Of a stretch of DNA of 64,000 nucleotides, positions 63,045 to 64,000 are shown piece after piece (within the stretch, counting starts at the first letter, position 1; the number at the start of each line of letters is the position of its first letter). Both the position numbers and the translations under genes were made by a program. The stretch lies in assembly GCA_946800325.1 (NCBI GenBank), contig OX326959.1, positions 39,484,908 to 39,548,907 of the forward strand, read 5' to 3'. This DNA is from Luzula sylvatica. Its lineage: Eukaryota; Streptophyta; Magnoliopsida; Poales; Juncaceae. A model generated the notes under the pieces. The model was not told where the DNA came from. It ran no database searches and was given only the letters and a program-made list of their open reading frames with translations.

Positions 63045-64000
63045 AGATCATTTGTAACTTTTCACCAAATTTCACAAACACTAAGAAAGTTTGTTTTTCG
63101 ATTCAAAACTTGATTTTAACGCTTTGGGGAGTTCAAATAACGTGTTTTTAGATCATTTTTATCGTATCTTTTACTACATAACGTTTCACCAAATTTCACA
63201 AACACTAAGAAATTTTGTTTTTCGATTCAAAACAAGATTTTAACGCTTTGAGGAGTTCAAATAACGTGTTTTTAGATCATTTGTATCGTATCTTTTAGTA
63301 CATAACTTTTCACCAAATTTCACAAACACTAAGAAAGTTTGTTTTTCGATTCAAAACATGTTTTTAACGCTTTGAGGAGTTCAAATAACGTGTTTTTAGA
63401 TCATTTGTATCGTATCTTTTACTACATAACTTTTCACCAAAATTCACAAACACTAAGAAAGTTTGTTTATCGATTCAAAACATGTTTTTAACGCTTTGAG
63501 TAGTTCAAATAACGTGTTTTTAGATCATTTGTATCGTATCTTTTACTACATAACTTTTCACCAAATTTCACCAACACTAAGAAAGTTTGTTTTTCGATTC
63601 AAAACAAGATTTTAACGCTTTGAGGAGTTCAAATAACGTGTTTTTAGATCATTTGTATCGTATCTTTTACTACATAACTTTTCACCAAATTTCACAAACA
63701 CTAAGAAAGTTTGTTTTTCGATTCAAAACAAGATTTTAACGCTTTGAGGAGTTCAAATAACGTGTTTTTAGATCATTTGTATCGTATCTTTTACTACATA
63801 ACTTTTCACCAAATTTCACAAACACTAAGAAAGTTTGTTTTTCAATTCAAAACATGTTTTTAACGCTTTGAGGAGTTCAAATAACGTGTTTTTAGATCAT
63901 TTGTATCGTATCTTTTACTACATAACTTTTCACCAAATTTCACCAACACTAAGAAAGTTTGTTTTTTGATTCAAAACAATATTTTAACGCTTTGAGGAGT
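63045..64000 (+). repeat. Right-edge partial HOR U16 (cut by the window)
   Basis: One S1 monomer, six full monomers and 107 bases of a seventh are present. The order after the CACCAAC monomer lacks the TATATTTT/GACGAG pair of family B and goes straight to GAGGAG monomers, then to a CAATATTTT monomer with GTTTTTTGATTC. This matches the start of U1 (4112-4607) more closely than the units in between. Confidence 0.85.

Larger units (their letters stand above)
2891..64000 (+). repeat. 124-bp satellite array with higher-order repeats (about 502 monomers, continues beyond window)
   Basis: A 124-bp AT-rich monomer (about 28% GC), written here from AGATCATTTG, repeats head-to-tail with no inversion. 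Landmarks in order are AGATCATTTGTATCG (1-15), CTTTTACTACATAAC (19-33), TTTTCACCAAATTTCAC (34-50), AAACACTAAGAAAG (51-64), a TTTTTCGATTC stretch (69-79), AAAACAAG (80-87), TTTTAACGC, TTTGAGGAGTTC and AAATAACGTGTTTTT (110-124). There are 443 full and 59 short (105-bp) monomers, and this arithmetic gives exactly the observed 61,110 bp with the last monomer cut by 17 bases. No open reading frame of gene size, transposon insertion or other foreign sequence interrupts it. The consensus has four CpG sites. I do not recognise it as a named satellite family. A centromeric or other heterochromatic role is possible but not shown. Confidence 0.98.

Noticed and set aside
2891..64000. CRISPR array or other repeat-spacer system
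   Set aside because: Repeats are contiguous 124-bp or 105-bp monomers without unique spacers, next to a plant nuclear gene. It is a satellite.
2891..64000. CENP-B box or telomere repeat within the satellite
   Set aside because: I found no match to the CENP-B box core and no TTTAGGG runs. TTTTTAGATC is the nearest look-alike and does not repeat as a heptamer.
2891..64000. Firm label as centromeric satellite
   Set aside because: Length, AT-richness and HORs are compatible with a centromere, but subtelomeric and knob satellites can look alike. CENH3 data or chromosome position would be needed.
2891..64000. Coding potential of the satellite (protein repeat)
   Set aside because: 124 is not a multiple of three, so each frame shifts every monomer, and stop codons fall within every frame. 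No long open frame is present on either strand.

Overview
The window is plant nuclear DNA. The evidence is one intron-containing gene for an early nodulin-like (phytocyanin-fold) cell-surface protein, a family known only from land plants, together with AT-rich intergenic DNA, a MITE-like element and a very large tandem satellite. The gene looks like that of a dicot, but the sequence alone does not fix the species.

Layout. Bases 1-2890 are ordinary low-copy DNA. They hold an AT-rich stretch (1-410), a probable Tourist/PIF-Harbinger-type MITE (414-808), a promoter/5' leader with a CT-rich patch (about 809-1191), the two-exon ENODL gene on the + strand (1192-1777), a small poly(T)-bearing insertion between 15-bp direct repeats (1961-2035), a degenerate ~30-bp repeat (2154-2290), unassigned sequence, and short duplications (2732-2892) against the array edge.

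From 2891 to the right end (61,110 bp, 95% of the window) there is one uninterrupted head-to-tail satellite. The basic monomer is 124 bp and about 28% GC. A 105-bp form lacks 19 bp near the monomer start. I count 59 short and 443 full monomers (the last cut by the window edge). These numbers reproduce the array length exactly, so I see no net insertion or deletion other than that 19-bp loss.

The monomers are not random copies. Diagnostic base changes recur in fixed order and define higher-order repeats (HORs), whose reference form is 33 monomers, 4,016 bp (29 full and 4 short). Fifteen complete HOR units and two partial ones can be delimited. Their lengths run from 2,566 to 5,466 bp, and every one equals a whole number of 124-bp and 105-bp monomers. 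Length variants are explained by gain or loss of monomer blocks, and some hybrid monomers mark the crossover point. Private mutations shared at exact multi-HOR distances (5,113, 4,264 and 11,571 bp) show recent amplification of blocks larger than one HOR.

No protein-coding system, RNA gene, CRISPR array or transposase is visible in the array. The most noteworthy content is the satellite: its HOR architecture, its lack of other indels, its linked short-monomer cassette, its retained CpGs, and its abrupt start about 1.1 kb from the end of a gene. Whether it is centromeric, pericentromeric, subtelomeric or interstitial cannot be decided from sequence alone.
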